DNA of 64,000 nt from Lysobacter sp. K5869 (GCF_018847975.1 NZ_CP072597.1:620001-684000); one strand, 5' to 3'. Shown: positions 43,223 to 52,926, counted from the stretch's first letter. The notes: generated by a model from the letters alone, not told the origin. Numbers and translations are program-made.

Positions 43223-43309
43223 TAGGAGCGGCGTAAGCCGCGACCGCGGCATCGCGGTTACGGCGCGAGCTGGCGATCCCGCGGTCGCGGCTTACGCCGC
43301 TCCTACAGG
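43223..43309. repeat. 87-bp GTAG-type palindromic repeat
   Basis: TGTAGGAGCGGCGTAAGCCGC at the left and GCGGCTTACGCCGCTCCTACA at the right are exact reverse complements, with a TTACGGCGCGAGCTGGCGATC centre. It is the most symmetric copy of the family, 18 bp past the fucosidase stop at 43328, and could serve as its terminator. Confidence 0.9.
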
Positions 43310-43327
43310 GGGATCGCGCGACGACGA

Positions 43328-44761
43328 TCAGACCGGGCTGCGATACACCGCCACCGTCGCGATCCGCGCCGGCGCGTACGCATGCTCGATCGCCAGCCGC
43401 AGCCGTCGCGCCCGCACCGGCTCGAACCGCTCCAGGCGCTTGTGGCCGATGGTCGTGCCCCAGGCGACGGTCTGCCAGCCGCCGTCGCGCCACGCCTCGA
43501 AGCGATGGTTGGCGACGTGCTGCCCGTGCGCGATCGCTTCCTGCAGGCACAGCAGGTCGAATTCGACCGCCTCGTCCAATTCGAACTCCAGCCACGCCTC
43601 GCCCGCCCCGGCCTGCCAGAACGACTCCGCGTCGCCGTCGAGCGCGCGCTCGGGCGCGGCGCCGCCGCTGGCGCGCACGCGCGCGCCGGCGAGGCGGTTG
43701 CCGCCGGCGAACAGCGCTTCGCGCTTGCGCCCGAACTCGGCCAGACGCGCGACGTCGGTGTCGTGGAAGCGGCCCGCGCGCGTCGGCGGCACGTTGAGCA
43801 GCAGCTTGCTGTTGCGGCCCACCGAACTGCAGTACAGATCGATCAGGTTGTCGGCGCTGCGCACCTTGGCGTCCTCGGCCGCGTGCCAGAACCAGCCGGG
43901 CCGGATCGACACGTCGGTCTCGCCGGGCCGCCACGCCGCGCCGTGCGGGTCGCCTTGCTGCAGCGCTTCGCCGACCCAGGGCCGGTCGTAGCCGGGATAC
44001 GGCACCCGCGCCGGATCCACCGTCGCCCAACAGGTGCTGCCGGCGACGCCGCGCTCGTTGCCGATCCAGCGCACGTCGGGGCCAGCGTCGGAGAAGATCA
44101 CCGCGTCGGGCTGCAAGGCGCGCACGGTGCGGTGGATGCGCGGCCAGTCGTAGGCCTGACGCCGCCCGTTCGGCCCTTCGCCGTTGGCGCCGTCGAACCA
44201 CACCTCGACCACCGGCCCGTAGTTCGTCAGCAACTCGGTGAGTTGGGCGATGTAGTAATCGTCGTAGGCCTGGCCGCTGCCGTAGCGCGGTTCGTGCCGG
44301 TCCCACGGCGAGAGATAGAAACCGACGCCGAGATTCTCGGCGCGGCAGGCATCGACGAATTCGCGCACCACGTCGCCTCGTCCGTCGCGCCACGGGCTGC
44401 TGCGCACGCTGTGCGCGGTGGTCGCGGTCGGCCACAGGCAGAAGCCGTCGTGATGCTTGGCGGTGAGGATCAGGCTGCGGAATCCTCCGGCTTTCGCCGC
44501 GCGCGCCCATTGCCGCGCGTCCAGGTCGGTCGGCGCGAACACGCGCGGGCTTTCGTCGCCCTCGCCCCATTCGCGGTCGGTGTAGGTGTTGACCGTGTAG
44601 TGGACGAACAACGCGAGTTCTTCGCGTTGCCAGCGCAACTGCTGCGGCGTCGGCCGCGGGCGCGCGGCGGGCTCGGCCGGATCCGCGGCTGCGGCCGCGG
44701 CGGGCGCGCTCAAGGCGAGCGCGGAGGCGGAGCTGGCGAGCAGGAAGCGGCGACGATCCAT
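43328..44761 (-). CDS. Alpha-L-fucosidase, GH29, with C-terminal F5/8-type domain
   Basis: 477-aa exported glycosidase. The Tat-type signal DRRRFLLASSASALALSAPA has twin arginines. The GH29 core is at about 40-345: ELALFVHYTVNTYTDREWG, LILTAKHHDGFCLWP, nucleophile Asp190 in VVEVWFDGANG, and LLLNVPPTRAGRFH. The last 125 residues (ERALDGDAESFWQAGAGEAWLE onward, AVEFDLLCLQEAI, RFEAWRDGGWQTVAWGTTIGHKR) form a discoidin/F5-8C-like carbohydrate-binding domain. It removes terminal fucose from glycans outside the cytoplasm. Divergent from a second GH29 gene, 240 bp apart. Confidence 0.92.
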   Translation of the reverse strand: MDRRRFLLASSASALALSAPAAAAAADPAEPAARPRPTPQQLRWQREELALFVHYTVNTYTDREWGEGDESPRVFAPTDLDARQWARAAKAGGFRSLILTAKHHDGFCLWPTATTAHSVRSSPWRDGRGDVVREFVDACRAENLGVGFYLSPWDRHEPRYGSGQAYDDYYIAQLTELLTNYGPVVEVWFDGANGEGPNGRRQAYDWPRIHRTVRALQPDAVIFSDAGPDVRWIGNERGVAGSTCWATVDPARVPYPGYDRPWVGEALQQGDPHGAAWRPGETDVSIRPGWFWHAAEDAKVRSADNLIDLYCSSVGRNSKLLLNVPPTRAGRFHDTDVARLAEFGRKREALFAGGNRLAGARVRASGGAAPERALDGDAESFWQAGAGEAWLEFELDEAVEFDLLCLQEAIAHGQHVANHRFEAWRDGGWQTVAWGTTIGHKRLERFEPVRARRLRLAIEHAYAPARIATVAVYRSPV

Positions 44762-45001
44762 GGCGATGAGAAAACGGCGGCGACACCGCAGTCTAGTGGC
44801 GCGGCCGCGCCGCGCAACGCCGCGCTGGCGATTGCCGCGATTTGGATTTGTTTGGATTTTTGGCTTTCGCGCCGCCGTTCGCGCAATCCGAAAGCAAACC
44901 CGCGCGCGCCGCGGCGAAACGAAAGCGCGCCGGCTTCAGCGCGGTTGACCGCATCCCGCGCGGTCTGCTGGGATGCATCGATCCGCCCCGAGGACACGCC
45001 A

Positions 45002-46432
45002 ATGACGCCGCTGCGCGCCGCCTTGCTCTCCTGCCTGTTCGCGCTCGCCGGCGCCGCGCACGCGGCCGTGCCGGCCCAGGACATCCCCAAGCCGACGGTC
45101 GCCGCGCCGAACGAATCGCAGGCCGCGTTCGACGCGCGCATGCGCTGGTGGCGCGAAGCCCGCTTCGGCCTGTTCGTGCATTGGGGCCTGTACTCCGGCG
45201 CGGCCGGGCGCTGGAACGGCGAGCCGGTGAAAGGCTCGGCCGAATGGATCCAGCGCAACGCCCACGTGCCCACCGACGAGTACGCGCGGCAGATGCTGCC
45301 GCTGTTCAAGCCCAAGCCCGGCTTCGCCCGCGAATGGGCCCAGCTCGCCAAGCAGGCCGGCGCCAAGTATCTGGTGTTCACCAGCAAGCACCACGAAGGC
45401 TTCGCCCTGCACGACAGCGCGGTCAGCGACTTCGACGCCAAGGACGCCACCGGCCGCGATCTGGTGCGCGAGATCGTCGACGCCGCGCGCGCCGAGGGGC
45501 TCAAGGTCGGGCTCTATCACTCGGTGATCGACTGGCATCATCCGGCCTATCCGTACCGCGACTTCGCTCGTCTCGAACATCCCTTGCCGCATCCGCTGGA
45601 GAAAGCCGGCGACAAGGACGACCCGGGTTACGCGCAACGCGCGAACCTCGCGCAGTACCAGGATTTCCTTCAGGCCCAGGTGCGCGAGCTGATCGAGCAC
45701 TACGGCCCCATCGACGTGCTGTGGTGGGATTACTCCAACCCCGGGGCCGAAGGCGAAACCTGGCGCGCGCAGGAACTCATGGCGATGGTGCGCAAGGACC
45801 AGCCCAAGATCGTCATGAACAACCGTCTGTACCGCTCGCTCGGTTACGACGATCCGCAAGGCAGCCTGCAATGGTTCGACCGCGCGCACGGCGACTTCAC
45901 CACGCCCGAGCAGGCGATTCCGGCGCGCGGCGTGGCCGGCGTGGATTGGGAAGCGTGCATGACCATGAACGGCACCTGGGGCTACAGCGCGCTGGACACG
46001 AACTGGAAATCCACGCGCGAACTGGTGCGCGATCTGGTCGACACCGCGAGCAAGGGCGGCAACCTGCTGCTCAACATCGGGCCGATGGCCGACGGCAGCG
46101 TGCCGCAAGCCAGCGTCGAGCGGCTGCAAGCGATGGGCGAGTGGCTGCGGCGCAACGGCGATTCGATCTACGCCACCACCGCCAATCCGCTTGGCGAGGC
46201 GGCGTGGGGACGCATCACCGCGAAAGGCGAGCGCCTGTACCTGCACGTGTTCGAGCGCCCCGCCGACGGCGAGCTGCGCGTGAACGCGCCCGGCCGCTGG
46301 CGCGCGCGCCTGCTCGACGGCGGCGGCGCGCTGCGCGCGCGGCGCGACGGCGAGACGCTGCGCGTCGCGTTGCCCGAGACGCTCGCCGATAGCATCGACA
46401 CCGTGATCGAGCTGGCTCCGGAAAAATCCTGA
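45002..46432 (+). CDS. Alpha-L-fucosidase, GH29
   Basis: 476-aa exported glycosidase with a Sec signal peptide (MTPLRAALLSCLFALAGAAHA). GH29 core: REARFGLFVHWGLYSGAAGRW, YLVFTSKHHEGFALHDSAVSDFD, LKVGLYHSVIDWHHPAYP, nucleophile Asp243 in IDVLWWDYSNPG, GTWGYSALDTNWKS, and GGNLLLNIGPMADGSVP. A short beta-rich C-terminal domain closes it. It lacks the F5/8 domain of its divergent neighbour, so the pair may act on different linkages. Secreted or periplasmic. Confidence 0.93.
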   Translation: MTPLRAALLSCLFALAGAAHAAVPAQDIPKPTVAAPNESQAAFDARMRWWREARFGLFVHWGLYSGAAGRWNGEPVKGSAEWIQRNAHVPTDEYARQMLPLFKPKPGFAREWAQLAKQAGAKYLVFTSKHHEGFALHDSAVSDFDAKDATGRDLVREIVDAARAEGLKVGLYHSVIDWHHPAYPYRDFARLEHPLPHPLEKAGDKDDPGYAQRANLAQYQDFLQAQVRELIEHYGPIDVLWWDYSNPGAEGETWRAQELMAMVRKDQPKIVMNNRLYRSLGYDDPQGSLQWFDRAHGDFTTPEQAIPARGVAGVDWEACMTMNGTWGYSALDTNWKSTRELVRDLVDTASKGGNLLLNIGPMADGSVPQASVERLQAMGEWLRRNGDSIYATTANPLGEAAWGRITAKGERLYLHVFERPADGELRVNAPGRWRARLLDGGGALRARRDGETLRVALPETLADSIDTVIELAPEKS

Positions 46433-46456
46433 GGGCGTCCGGGCCAATTCGTTCAT

Positions 46457-46526
46457 CAAACTGATCCGCCCGCGTCACAAGCGGGTGTCGCGCCGCGTTA
46501 TGCATCTGCCGCGGCGGGTCAGTTTG
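46457..46526. repeat. Inverted repeat with 14-bp arms downstream of fucosidase
   Basis: CAAACTGATCCGCC (46457-46470) and GGCGGGTCAGTTTG (46513-46526) pair with one G-U; the 42-nt loop contains CCGC..GCGG pairings. It lies 24 bp past the fucosidase stop and before an AT-rich patch (46560-46660). Could be a terminator without a U-run or a boundary of inserted DNA. Confidence 0.55.
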
Positions 46527-46682
46527 TCATCCCATGTCATCGCCGCGACGCCGGGCATCACAGTTCAGACGGTACGAACGGCAAGAAATACCCGTTATTT
46601 TTCAATCTATTACATGATTTTCCGTCACGCCGTTTTTACGTAATGCCCTCGTAAATAGCAAGGACGTCAGGGGGCGTCATCC

Positions 46683-47150
46683 ATGAAAAACATCGAGGTT
46701 TTCAGCATTGCCACCGCGCGGATCTGCGCGGCGGCGCTTGAGCAGCATCCCGTCGTGGCCCGCTTCAACGCCGAGGAATCGGCGCGTCATCTGCCGGGCG
46801 TGGACCCGTCCAACCGCGAAGCGATGGCGCAGGCGGTGCTCGCCTGCGGCGCGACCTTCGAATGGCTGCTCGACGAGGGCTACGTGCGCAGCACGGCCTG
46901 CGTCAAGGAGTCGTTGAACGGCGTTCCGTTCGTGCATCTGGCCTTGCGTTACCGGCTCACCGAGAAAGGCCTGGCCATTCTCGGCGCGCACGCCGCCAGC
47001 AGCGCCGACGAAAGCAGGACGATCGGCGAGCGCTTGATCGCCGCGGTCAAGCTCGGCGGCGCCGAGCGCATCAAGGAATCGGTCAAGCTGATGATCGGCG
47101 CGGGCGCGGGCACGCATGCCGCGCGTCCGATGTTGCAAGCCACCGGCTGA
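46683..47150 (+). CDS. Small protein of unknown function
   Basis: 155-aa soluble protein with no signal peptide. MKNIEVFSIATARICAAALEQHPV is followed by a helical segment with two Cys (ACGATFEWLLDEG, STACVKESLN), a strand-like FVHLALRYRLTEKGLAILG that recalls a winged-helix end, and an Ala/Gly-rich tail. I do not recognise the family. The DNA before it (about 46560-46660) is clearly more AT-rich than its surroundings and should hold the promoter. GGGGG lies 9 nt before the ATG. It ends before a strong bidirectional terminator. Acquisition by transfer is possible. Confidence 0.7.
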   Translation: MKNIEVFSIATARICAAALEQHPVVARFNAEESARHLPGVDPSNREAMAQAVLACGATFEWLLDEGYVRSTACVKESLNGVPFVHLALRYRLTEKGLAILGAHAASSADESRTIGERLIAAVKLGGAERIKESVKLMIGAGAGTHAARPMLQATG

Positions 47151-47226
47151 GCGGCCGGTTTCGCCGTCGAAGAACGCGATTCAGTACGCTGCAAGCGGGC
47201 ACGCGGCAAACGAGCACGCTGCAAAA

Positions 47227-47257
47227 GAAAAAGCCCGCGGACGCCGCGGGCTTTTTC
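47227..47257. terminator. Bidirectional terminator
   Basis: Perfect 14-bp stem GAAAAAGCCCGCGG/CCGCGGGCTTTTTC with a 3-nt loop, giving five T in either direction. It separates the convergent genes ending at 47150 and 47302. Confidence 0.93.
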
Positions 47258-47301
47258 GTTCCCCTCGTGCGCCCCGAGCGCGCGGCCCGGGGCGCGTTCG
47301 C

Positions 47302-49050
47302 TTACGGCGAGTAGGTCAGGATCAGCTGCGGCGCGTTGGCGCCTTCGCGCGAAGACCAGTCCACGCCGTCGCTGGAGCTCGACGACAGCACCACGCCGTT
47401 GTTGGTCGCCGCGCCCGAAGCCCAATCCTTCACCAGTTGCAAGCCGGCGGCGTTGAGCGTGATGTACTGCGCGCCGGTCGCGTTCGGCACGACCGAACCG
47501 ATCTTGGTGCCCAGGCTCACGCCGCTGTAGGTCGCGTTCGATTCGGTCCAAGCGGCGCCGGCGCGATACAGATCGTAGGTGCCGCCCGAGCGGTCGCTGA
47601 CCTGCAGCTTGATCTGCGCGCCGGTGATGTTCTTGCCCGCGGCCGACGACAGATCCCATGCCATCAGACCGCGCAGCACCTGACCGCCGTCGCTGCCGTC
47701 GGCGTAGAGCGTGGCGCTGTTGTCGCGGCTGCCGCCGGACTTCACCGTCGCGTCGCGCACGCTGTTGAGGGTCAGCGTCTGCGCCGGCGGATTGCCGCCG
47801 CCCTTGGCGTTGCAGGTGCCGGTGAAGTGGTCGGTGTAGCTGCTGCCGGCGCGCGGCACGAAATCGCCGGTGTAGCCGGTCGCGGTCAAAGTCAGCTTGA
47901 GCACGCCGAAGGTGCTGGCGTTGCTGGCTTCCAGCAGCGCGTGGCTGCCGCTGATGCTGTAGAACGCGCGGCCGCCGGTGCCGACCAGCACTTGGCGGAT
48001 GCCGTCGCTGGCCGCGCCTTGAGTCGGGTTCATCTTGCCGTAGCGCTGGTAGTTGTGATCGTGGCCGACCAGCACGAGGTCGGCCTTGGCCGCGTACAGC
48101 GCGTCCCAGAACGGCTTGACCTGGGTGTAGCCGGAGTAGCTGCCGCGGCTCACCAGCGGGTGATGGAAATAGGCCGCGGTGCAGGGCTTGGTGCTGGCGG
48201 CGAGGTCGGCCTTGAGCCAGTCGATCTGCGACTGGGCGACGGTGCCGCCGCTCATGGTGTTGAGCGCGATGAAGTGCCAGTCGCCCACGTCCCAGCTGTA
48301 ATAGCCCTTGCTGCGGTCGCCGGCCGGGCCGGTCTGGTTGCCGACGCCGTTGAAGTAGTCGAAGTAGCCGGCGGCGCCGGTGGTGCTGTAGTCGTGGTTG
48401 CCGGGCGAGGGGCTGGTCAGCGCCTTGAAGCGGCCCCAGGTCGGCGCGTAGCGGTTGTTGTATTCGGTCAGGGTGCCGCTGCTGTAGGCGTTGTCGCCGG
48501 CGGTGAACACCGCGGTCGGGTTGATCGAGACGATCAGATCCGAGGTGCCCTGGCACGCGTTGCCGCTGGTGTCGCAGATGTCGCCCGCGCCGGCCACGAC
48601 CACCGAGGCCAGTTCCAGCGCGGTGGTGCCGAAGTCGTAGCGGTCGAGCTGGAAGGCGCTGTCGGGCTGGCTGAAGTACGGCTGCACGGTCACGCACTCG
48701 CCGCGCAGCGCGCGGGTGGTGAAGGCGCGGTCGTTCCAGTGCTTGCCTTCGAACACCAGCTTGTCGCCGCCGTCGCTGGTCAGCACCAGCGAGTCGTAGC
48801 CCGACAGCTTGAGCTGCTTGAAGCCCACGCGCAGCCACTTGGCGCCGGTTTCGCAGACGCGGTCGGCGGCGCCGGCCTTGGCCAGCGGGGTGCCGCGCAG
48901 CGAGGAGGAGGACACCGGCTTGCTCTGGGTGTTGTCTTCCGACAACTGCAGGGTGCGCTGGGCGGCGGACGCGGGCGCGAGCGCGGCGGCGCCGAGCAAG
49001 GCGGTGGCGAGAGCGGCGCAGATCGGCGCGCGCGAGGGCATGAGGTTCAC
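47302..49050 (-). CDS. Exported metallophosphatase with DNRLRE-type C-terminal domain
   Basis: 582-aa secreted phosphoesterase. Signal peptide around [28 protein letters not shown] beta-rich N-terminal region leads into a calcineurin-like core with the metal motifs [25 protein letters not shown] and [13 protein letters not shown], as in purple-acid-phosphatase-like enzymes. The last 160 residues ([47 protein letters not shown]) form a DNRLRE-type beta-sandwich found on secreted enzymes. GTG 49050 with GGAG 7 nt upstream is my start; ATG 49041 is the alternative. Probably releases phosphate from extracellular esters. Confidence 0.88.
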   Translation of the reverse strand: MNLMPSRAPICAALATALLGAAALAPASAAQRTLQLSEDNTQSKPVSSSSLRGTPLAKAGAADRVCETGAKWLRVGFKQLKLSGYDSLVLTSDGGDKLVFEGKHWNDRAFTTRALRGECVTVQPYFSQPDSAFQLDRYDFGTTALELASVVVAGAGDICDTSGNACQGTSDLIVSINPTAVFTAGDNAYSSGTLTEYNNRYAPTWGRFKALTSPSPGNHDYSTTGAAGYFDYFNGVGNQTGPAGDRSKGYYSWDVGDWHFIALNTMSGGTVAQSQIDWLKADLAASTKPCTAAYFHHPLVSRGSYSGYTQVKPFWDALYAAKADLVLVGHDHNYQRYGKMNPTQGAASDGIRQVLVGTGGRAFYSISGSHALLEASNASTFGVLKLTLTATGYTGDFVPRAGSSYTDHFTGTCNAKGGGNPPAQTLTLNSVRDATVKSGGSRDNSATLYADGSDGGQVLRGLMAWDLSSAAGKNITGAQIKLQVSDRSGGTYDLYRAGAAWTESNATYSGVSLGTKIGSVVPNATGAQYITLNAAGLQLVKDWASGAATNNGVVLSSSSSDGVDWSSREGANAPQLILTYSP

Positions 49051-49733
49051 TGGCTGTCTCCGGCGGGAGTGGCTGAAAACGGGTCGGGTCGGGGCACGCA
49101 TCGCGGCCCGGCACGGCCGCGATGGCTGCGGAGTTTGGCCGGAAAACTGCTACACGATTGCGACGCAATGCGCGGCTGTGTCGGGGTTATCGCGCAGGGC
49201 GTCACAAGTCGCGATGCGGCTCGCGGCCGGCGGGCTGCATCGGCCGGCGAACGCCGCGATTCGCGACATCGCGCGGGCACAGCGGTTTTATCGATACCAA
49301 TCGCATTCGGGCGCGCGCGGCCTGCCGGCGTGGGCGCGGCCGCGCGACGACTGCGGTGGCGCCGCCGAAACGCCATCGCGATCCACGCGCATGCGACGGC
49401 GGCGATCCCGTGCGGGCGACGCAGCAGGCTTCGTTCAGCGCTCGCGCGAAAGATATGCACGTCTAATGCATTCGATAAACATGCGAATTACAGGCGATTC
49501 ATGCAGAAATTCGTAGCCCGAACTTCAATGCGTGCGCCGCTGCGGATTTTCGCACCGGGAAAGCGGATTTTCAGGCGCGAACTCGCTTGCGTTCCATGCT
49601 ATTTTCCGCGCCGCTTCATCATGGGGCCGCATGCGCGAGGGGAGTCGCCGCTGTGCGCCATCCCCTTTTCAGTCCCGCGAAGCTTGCGTGCAGTCCGGAC
49701 GCGCGCAAGGCTTCGCCCGCAAGAGATGCCTCG
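49051..49733. other. 683-bp divergent intergenic region
   Basis: Lies between the phosphatase and the M66 protease, transcribed outward. Open frames here lack ribosome sites and family resemblance. An AT-richer patch at about 49440-49520 is the likeliest promoter area for the protease; no specific elements identified. Confidence 0.5.
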
Positions 49734-52133
49734 ATGAAACTTCTTCGCTTCCGCGCGCTGGCGCTGTCCCTGCTCGCGGCCACGACGCTCGCCGCGTGCG
49801 GCGGCGGTGGCGGCGGCAAAGACGCGCCGCCCCCCGGCCCGAATCCCGGAACGCCGGGCACTCCGGGAACGCCCGGCCCCGCCGCGCCCGCGGCCCCGAC
49901 TCGCCTGATCGCAAGCGCCGGCGTGGGCAGCGTCGAACTGTCGTGGAACGCCGCGCCGGGCGCCACCGGCTACGAGATCTACCAAGGCCTCGCGCCCGGC
50001 GCGCAAGGCGCCGCGCCGGTGGTGCGCAACGTCGCCGGCACCACCGCGACCGTCGGCGGGCTCGCGCCGGGCAGCGCGTATTACTTCGTGGTTCGCGCCG
50101 TCAACGCCGGCGGCAGCAGCGCGGCGTCGAACGAGGCCAGCGCCACGCCGCTGGCGCAGGCGCCGACCGCCGCGCTCGACATCGCCGCGCTGGAACTGGC
50201 GCAAACCCATGTGTTGCCCGCGCAAGGCCTGAGCTGGACGCTGAGCGCGGCCAGCGAGTCCTACCACGCCATCGGCGGCCGCCCGGCGCTGGCGCTGCTG
50301 CGGCTGTCGGCCGCCAACGCGCGCAACGTGCGCCTGGAAGGCTGGGCCAACGGCGCGCTGCTCGGCGCGGTCGAAGTCGCGCCGCCCTCGGCGCTGCCGC
50401 CCACCGAAGGCGCCGGGCCGGCTTATGCCACCGACCGCTACAGCGCGGACATTCCCGCCGCGTGGATGACGCCGGCGCTTCAGCTGCGCGCGCGCGCCGA
50501 CAACTACCTGCCCGGCGCGGCGCAAACGCCGCTGATCGGCGCCGACAGTTTGGCGGTGCTGCGGGTGCTGCCGTTCTATCTGTTCGGCGCGACGCCCGAC
50601 AATTCGGTGCCGCTGTCCGCCTCCGGCTTGCCCGACGCCGCCACCGTGGACGAGATCTACGCGAAATGGCCGGTGGCGCGCCTGATCGCGCAGAACCATC
50701 CCGCGCGCGCGACAGTCTGGCCGACCCTGGTGATCCCGCCGAAAGACGGCAAGCCGGCGTATCTGGCGCGCGACGCCGATGCGGTGTCCGACAAGTTCCA
50801 TCTGATGTCGTCGGTGCTGGCCGTGCTCGGCGGCTTGATCGAGGCCAACGGCGAACGGCCGGCGCCGGTGCAGTTCTACGCGCCCTTGATCCTGTTCAAC
50901 GCCGCCGGCCGCGTCGTGTCGCCCGGCGGCGGCCTCGGCGGCGGCGAAGTCGGCACCGGCGATCACGCCTACAGCGGCATCTTCATTCACGAACAGGGCC
51001 ACGCCATGGGCCTGCCGCATCAGGGCGAGGCCTATCGCGCCGGCCGCTATCCCTATGTCGGCGGCAGCCTCGCCGGTTCGGTCTGGGGTTACGACGCGGT
51101 CGGCAAGCGCTTCCAGCCGCCGTTCATGCCGACCACCTCGACGCGCTACGCGCGCTGCCGCGGCGATACCTTCGACGGCGCCGCGCGGCAGATCGACGCG
51201 CAGGGCCGCTGCGTCAAGCAGGACCCGATGCAGAGCGGCTCCGGCGATCAAGCGCCGGAGTACCGCTTCAGCACCTTCTCCGACTACAGCACCGGCATGT
51301 ACCAGCGCTATTTCGAGGGCACGACCCAGCGCGCCGCCGACGGCAGCCGCAGCTACAGCGGCGGCAGCGTGATCCAGGACGCGGCGTTCGCCAGCGGCTA
51401 CCGGCGCTGGGACACGATCGACCGGCGTTGGGTCGAAGCGGCCACCGCCACCACCAGCGGCGGCCTGTTCGGCCTCGATCAGAACCTGCCGCAACGGCGC
51501 GACGTGCCGCTGTACGCGATCGCGCTGACGCTGAGCAACGCCGGCACGCCCGACGTCAGCCAGATCTATCCGCCGCTGAGCTACACCGGCAACCTGCTGC
51601 GCTACATCGATCCGACCGACGCGGCCCAGCGCGCCAGCATCGTGCCCGACACCAGCGTCAATTATTGGTACTGCCGCAACGGCGGCTGCGATTACACGCT
51701 GCGCGCGACGTATGCCGACGGCAGCGTCCGTCACGTGCTGATCCAGGACGGCTTCCGTCCGTTCAACCAACCGCGCGGCACCCCGCCGGCCAGCGCCAGC
51801 GATCCGCTCGACGGCGACAGCTTCCGCACCTGGGTCGTGCACGTGCCGGCCGACAAGGCGCTGCGCCGGATCGAGTTGCTGCACACGCCGATGGTCTGGG
51901 AGGGCTTTCCCGCCGCGCCGGCGGTGCTGGCCGCGCGCGACGTGACCGCGCCGCTGGCCCCGCGCGGTTTCGACGCGGCCGCGACCTCCTGCGCCGAACT
52001 GCCGACCCTCGCGGTTCCGGCCTCCGCATTGCCGCCGCCGCGTTGCGCCGACGAAGCCGCCGCCGCTGCGGCCGCCGTGTCGCAGGCGCAGTCGCGGCTG
52101 CGCGGTTTGTTGCGCGACGCGCTGCGGCGCTGA
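49734..52133 (+). CDS. M66-type (StcE-like) metalloprotease lipoprotein with FN3 domain
   Basis: 799-aa lipoprotein. Signal with lipobox LAAC (MKLLRFRALALSLLAATTLA then AC) is followed by a Gly/Pro linker with PGTPGTPGTP repeats. A fibronectin type III domain spans about 55-140 (APTRLIASAGVGSVELSWNA, YEIYQGLAPG, YYFVVRAVNAGGSS). The protease domain carries the zinc motif HEQGHAMGLPH at 419-429, the HExxHxxGxxH signature of M66/StcE-type enzymes, which cleave mucin-like glycoproteins. The Cys-containing region RCRGDTFDG..RCVKQDPMQSGSG is also typical. The last 40 residues are Ala/Glu helical. The ribosome site at 49734 is weak. Surface-anchored; fits with the fucosidases nearby. Confidence 0.85.
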   Translation: MKLLRFRALALSLLAATTLAACGGGGGGKDAPPPGPNPGTPGTPGTPGPAAPAAPTRLIASAGVGSVELSWNAAPGATGYEIYQGLAPGAQGAAPVVRNVAGTTATVGGLAPGSAYYFVVRAVNAGGSSAASNEASATPLAQAPTAALDIAALELAQTHVLPAQGLSWTLSAASESYHAIGGRPALALLRLSAANARNVRLEGWANGALLGAVEVAPPSALPPTEGAGPAYATDRYSADIPAAWMTPALQLRARADNYLPGAAQTPLIGADSLAVLRVLPFYLFGATPDNSVPLSASGLPDAATVDEIYAKWPVARLIAQNHPARATVWPTLVIPPKDGKPAYLARDADAVSDKFHLMSSVLAVLGGLIEANGERPAPVQFYAPLILFNAAGRVVSPGGGLGGGEVGTGDHAYSGIFIHEQGHAMGLPHQGEAYRAGRYPYVGGSLAGSVWGYDAVGKRFQPPFMPTTSTRYARCRGDTFDGAARQIDAQGRCVKQDPMQSGSGDQAPEYRFSTFSDYSTGMYQRYFEGTTQRAADGSRSYSGGSVIQDAAFASGYRRWDTIDRRWVEAATATTSGGLFGLDQNLPQRRDVPLYAIALTLSNAGTPDVSQIYPPLSYTGNLLRYIDPTDAAQRASIVPDTSVNYWYCRNGGCDYTLRATYADGSVRHVLIQDGFRPFNQPRGTPPASASDPLDGDSFRTWVVHVPADKALRRIELLHTPMVWEGFPAAPAVLAARDVTAPLAPRGFDAAATSCAELPTLAVPASALPPPRCADEAAAAAAAVSQAQSRLRGLLRDALRR

Positions 52134-52221
52134 GCGCGACGGCCCGCCGCGGCACACTCATCGCAATCGCAATCCCGGGCGCGTCCGCGCGGCGCGCCCG
52201 TCCATTCTGTAGAGGAAGTCC

Positions 52222-52887
52222 ATGTCCGTTTCGTCGAAATCCGTTGCATCGAAGTCCATGCTCGCCGCCGCACTTTGCCTGCTCGCCGCGGCCGCGGCCG
52301 CGCAAGAACGCAGCCACACCTATCTGGAAGCCGGCTACGTCGCGCAAAAGCTGGAATCCGGCGGCTCCGATCCGCTGCTGCGGCTGGACGACATCGACGT
52401 GAACGGCGCGTACGCCGCCGGCTCGGTCGAGCTGGGCTCGCAACTGTTCCTGACCGGCAGCCTGCACAAAGGCAGCGGCGACAACCGCCTGCGCTCCGGC
52501 CAGGACCTGCTTGCCAAGTTCGACGTGGACGCGCAGCAGGCCGGCATCGGCCTGGGCTATTACCGCGCGCTCGGCGAACGCGCCGAATGGACCGCCGAGG
52601 TCGGCTACCAGAACACCCGCATCGAGTTCGAGAACCGCGCGCTGAGCTTCAGCGACAAGCTCGACGGCAACGACTACCGCGTGTCGCTGGGCCTGCGCGG
52701 CGATCTGGCGCCGAACCTGGAAGGCTGGGCCCGGGTCAACTACATCGACGGCGACGTGTACGAGCGCGAATTCAGCGGCACGGTCGGCGCGCTGCTGAAG
52801 TTCAACGAACTGTGGGGCGTGAGCGCGGAAGCCAGCGCCGGCGCCGGCAATCACCGCTACCTCGTCGGCGTGCGCGCGAGCTTCTGA
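52222..52887 (+). CDS. Ax21-like outer-membrane beta-barrel protein, second copy
   Basis: 221-aa outer-membrane protein. Signal peptide ending LCLLAAAAAAQ. The mature start ERSHTYLEAGYVAQKLESGG and the repeated strands (GYYRALGERAEWTAEVGYQNTRIEF, RVSLGLRGDLAPNLEGWARVNYIDG, LLKFNELWGVSAEASAGAG) parallel the Ax21-family protein at 7126-7776, including the GLRG-LAPN-EG element. It ends in YLVGVRASF with C-terminal Phe. GAGGAAG precedes the ATG. The two share the same fold and motif order but little identity, so they are old paralogues. Role unknown. Confidence 0.82.
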   Translation: MSVSSKSVASKSMLAAALCLLAAAAAAQERSHTYLEAGYVAQKLESGGSDPLLRLDDIDVNGAYAAGSVELGSQLFLTGSLHKGSGDNRLRSGQDLLAKFDVDAQQAGIGLGYYRALGERAEWTAEVGYQNTRIEFENRALSFSDKLDGNDYRVSLGLRGDLAPNLEGWARVNYIDGDVYEREFSGTVGALLKFNELWGVSAEASAGAGNHRYLVGVRASF

Positions 52888-52893
52888 TCCATC

Positions 52894-52920
52894 GGCGGCG
52901 CCGGCACGGCCGGCGCCGCC
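52894..52920. terminator. Convergent terminator hairpin
   Basis: Perfect 12-bp stem GGCGGCGCCGGC/GCCGGCGCCGCC with an ACG loop, then GCGGTTT on the plus side. It fills the 39-bp gap between the barrel gene stop and the FKBP stop at 52927. Confidence 0.75.
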
Positions 52921-52926
52921 GCGGTT

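Noticed and set aside
49122..49466. 114-aa plus-strand open frame in the phosphatase-protease gap
   Set aside because: Arg/Ala-rich translation, no ribosome site, no recognisable motif.
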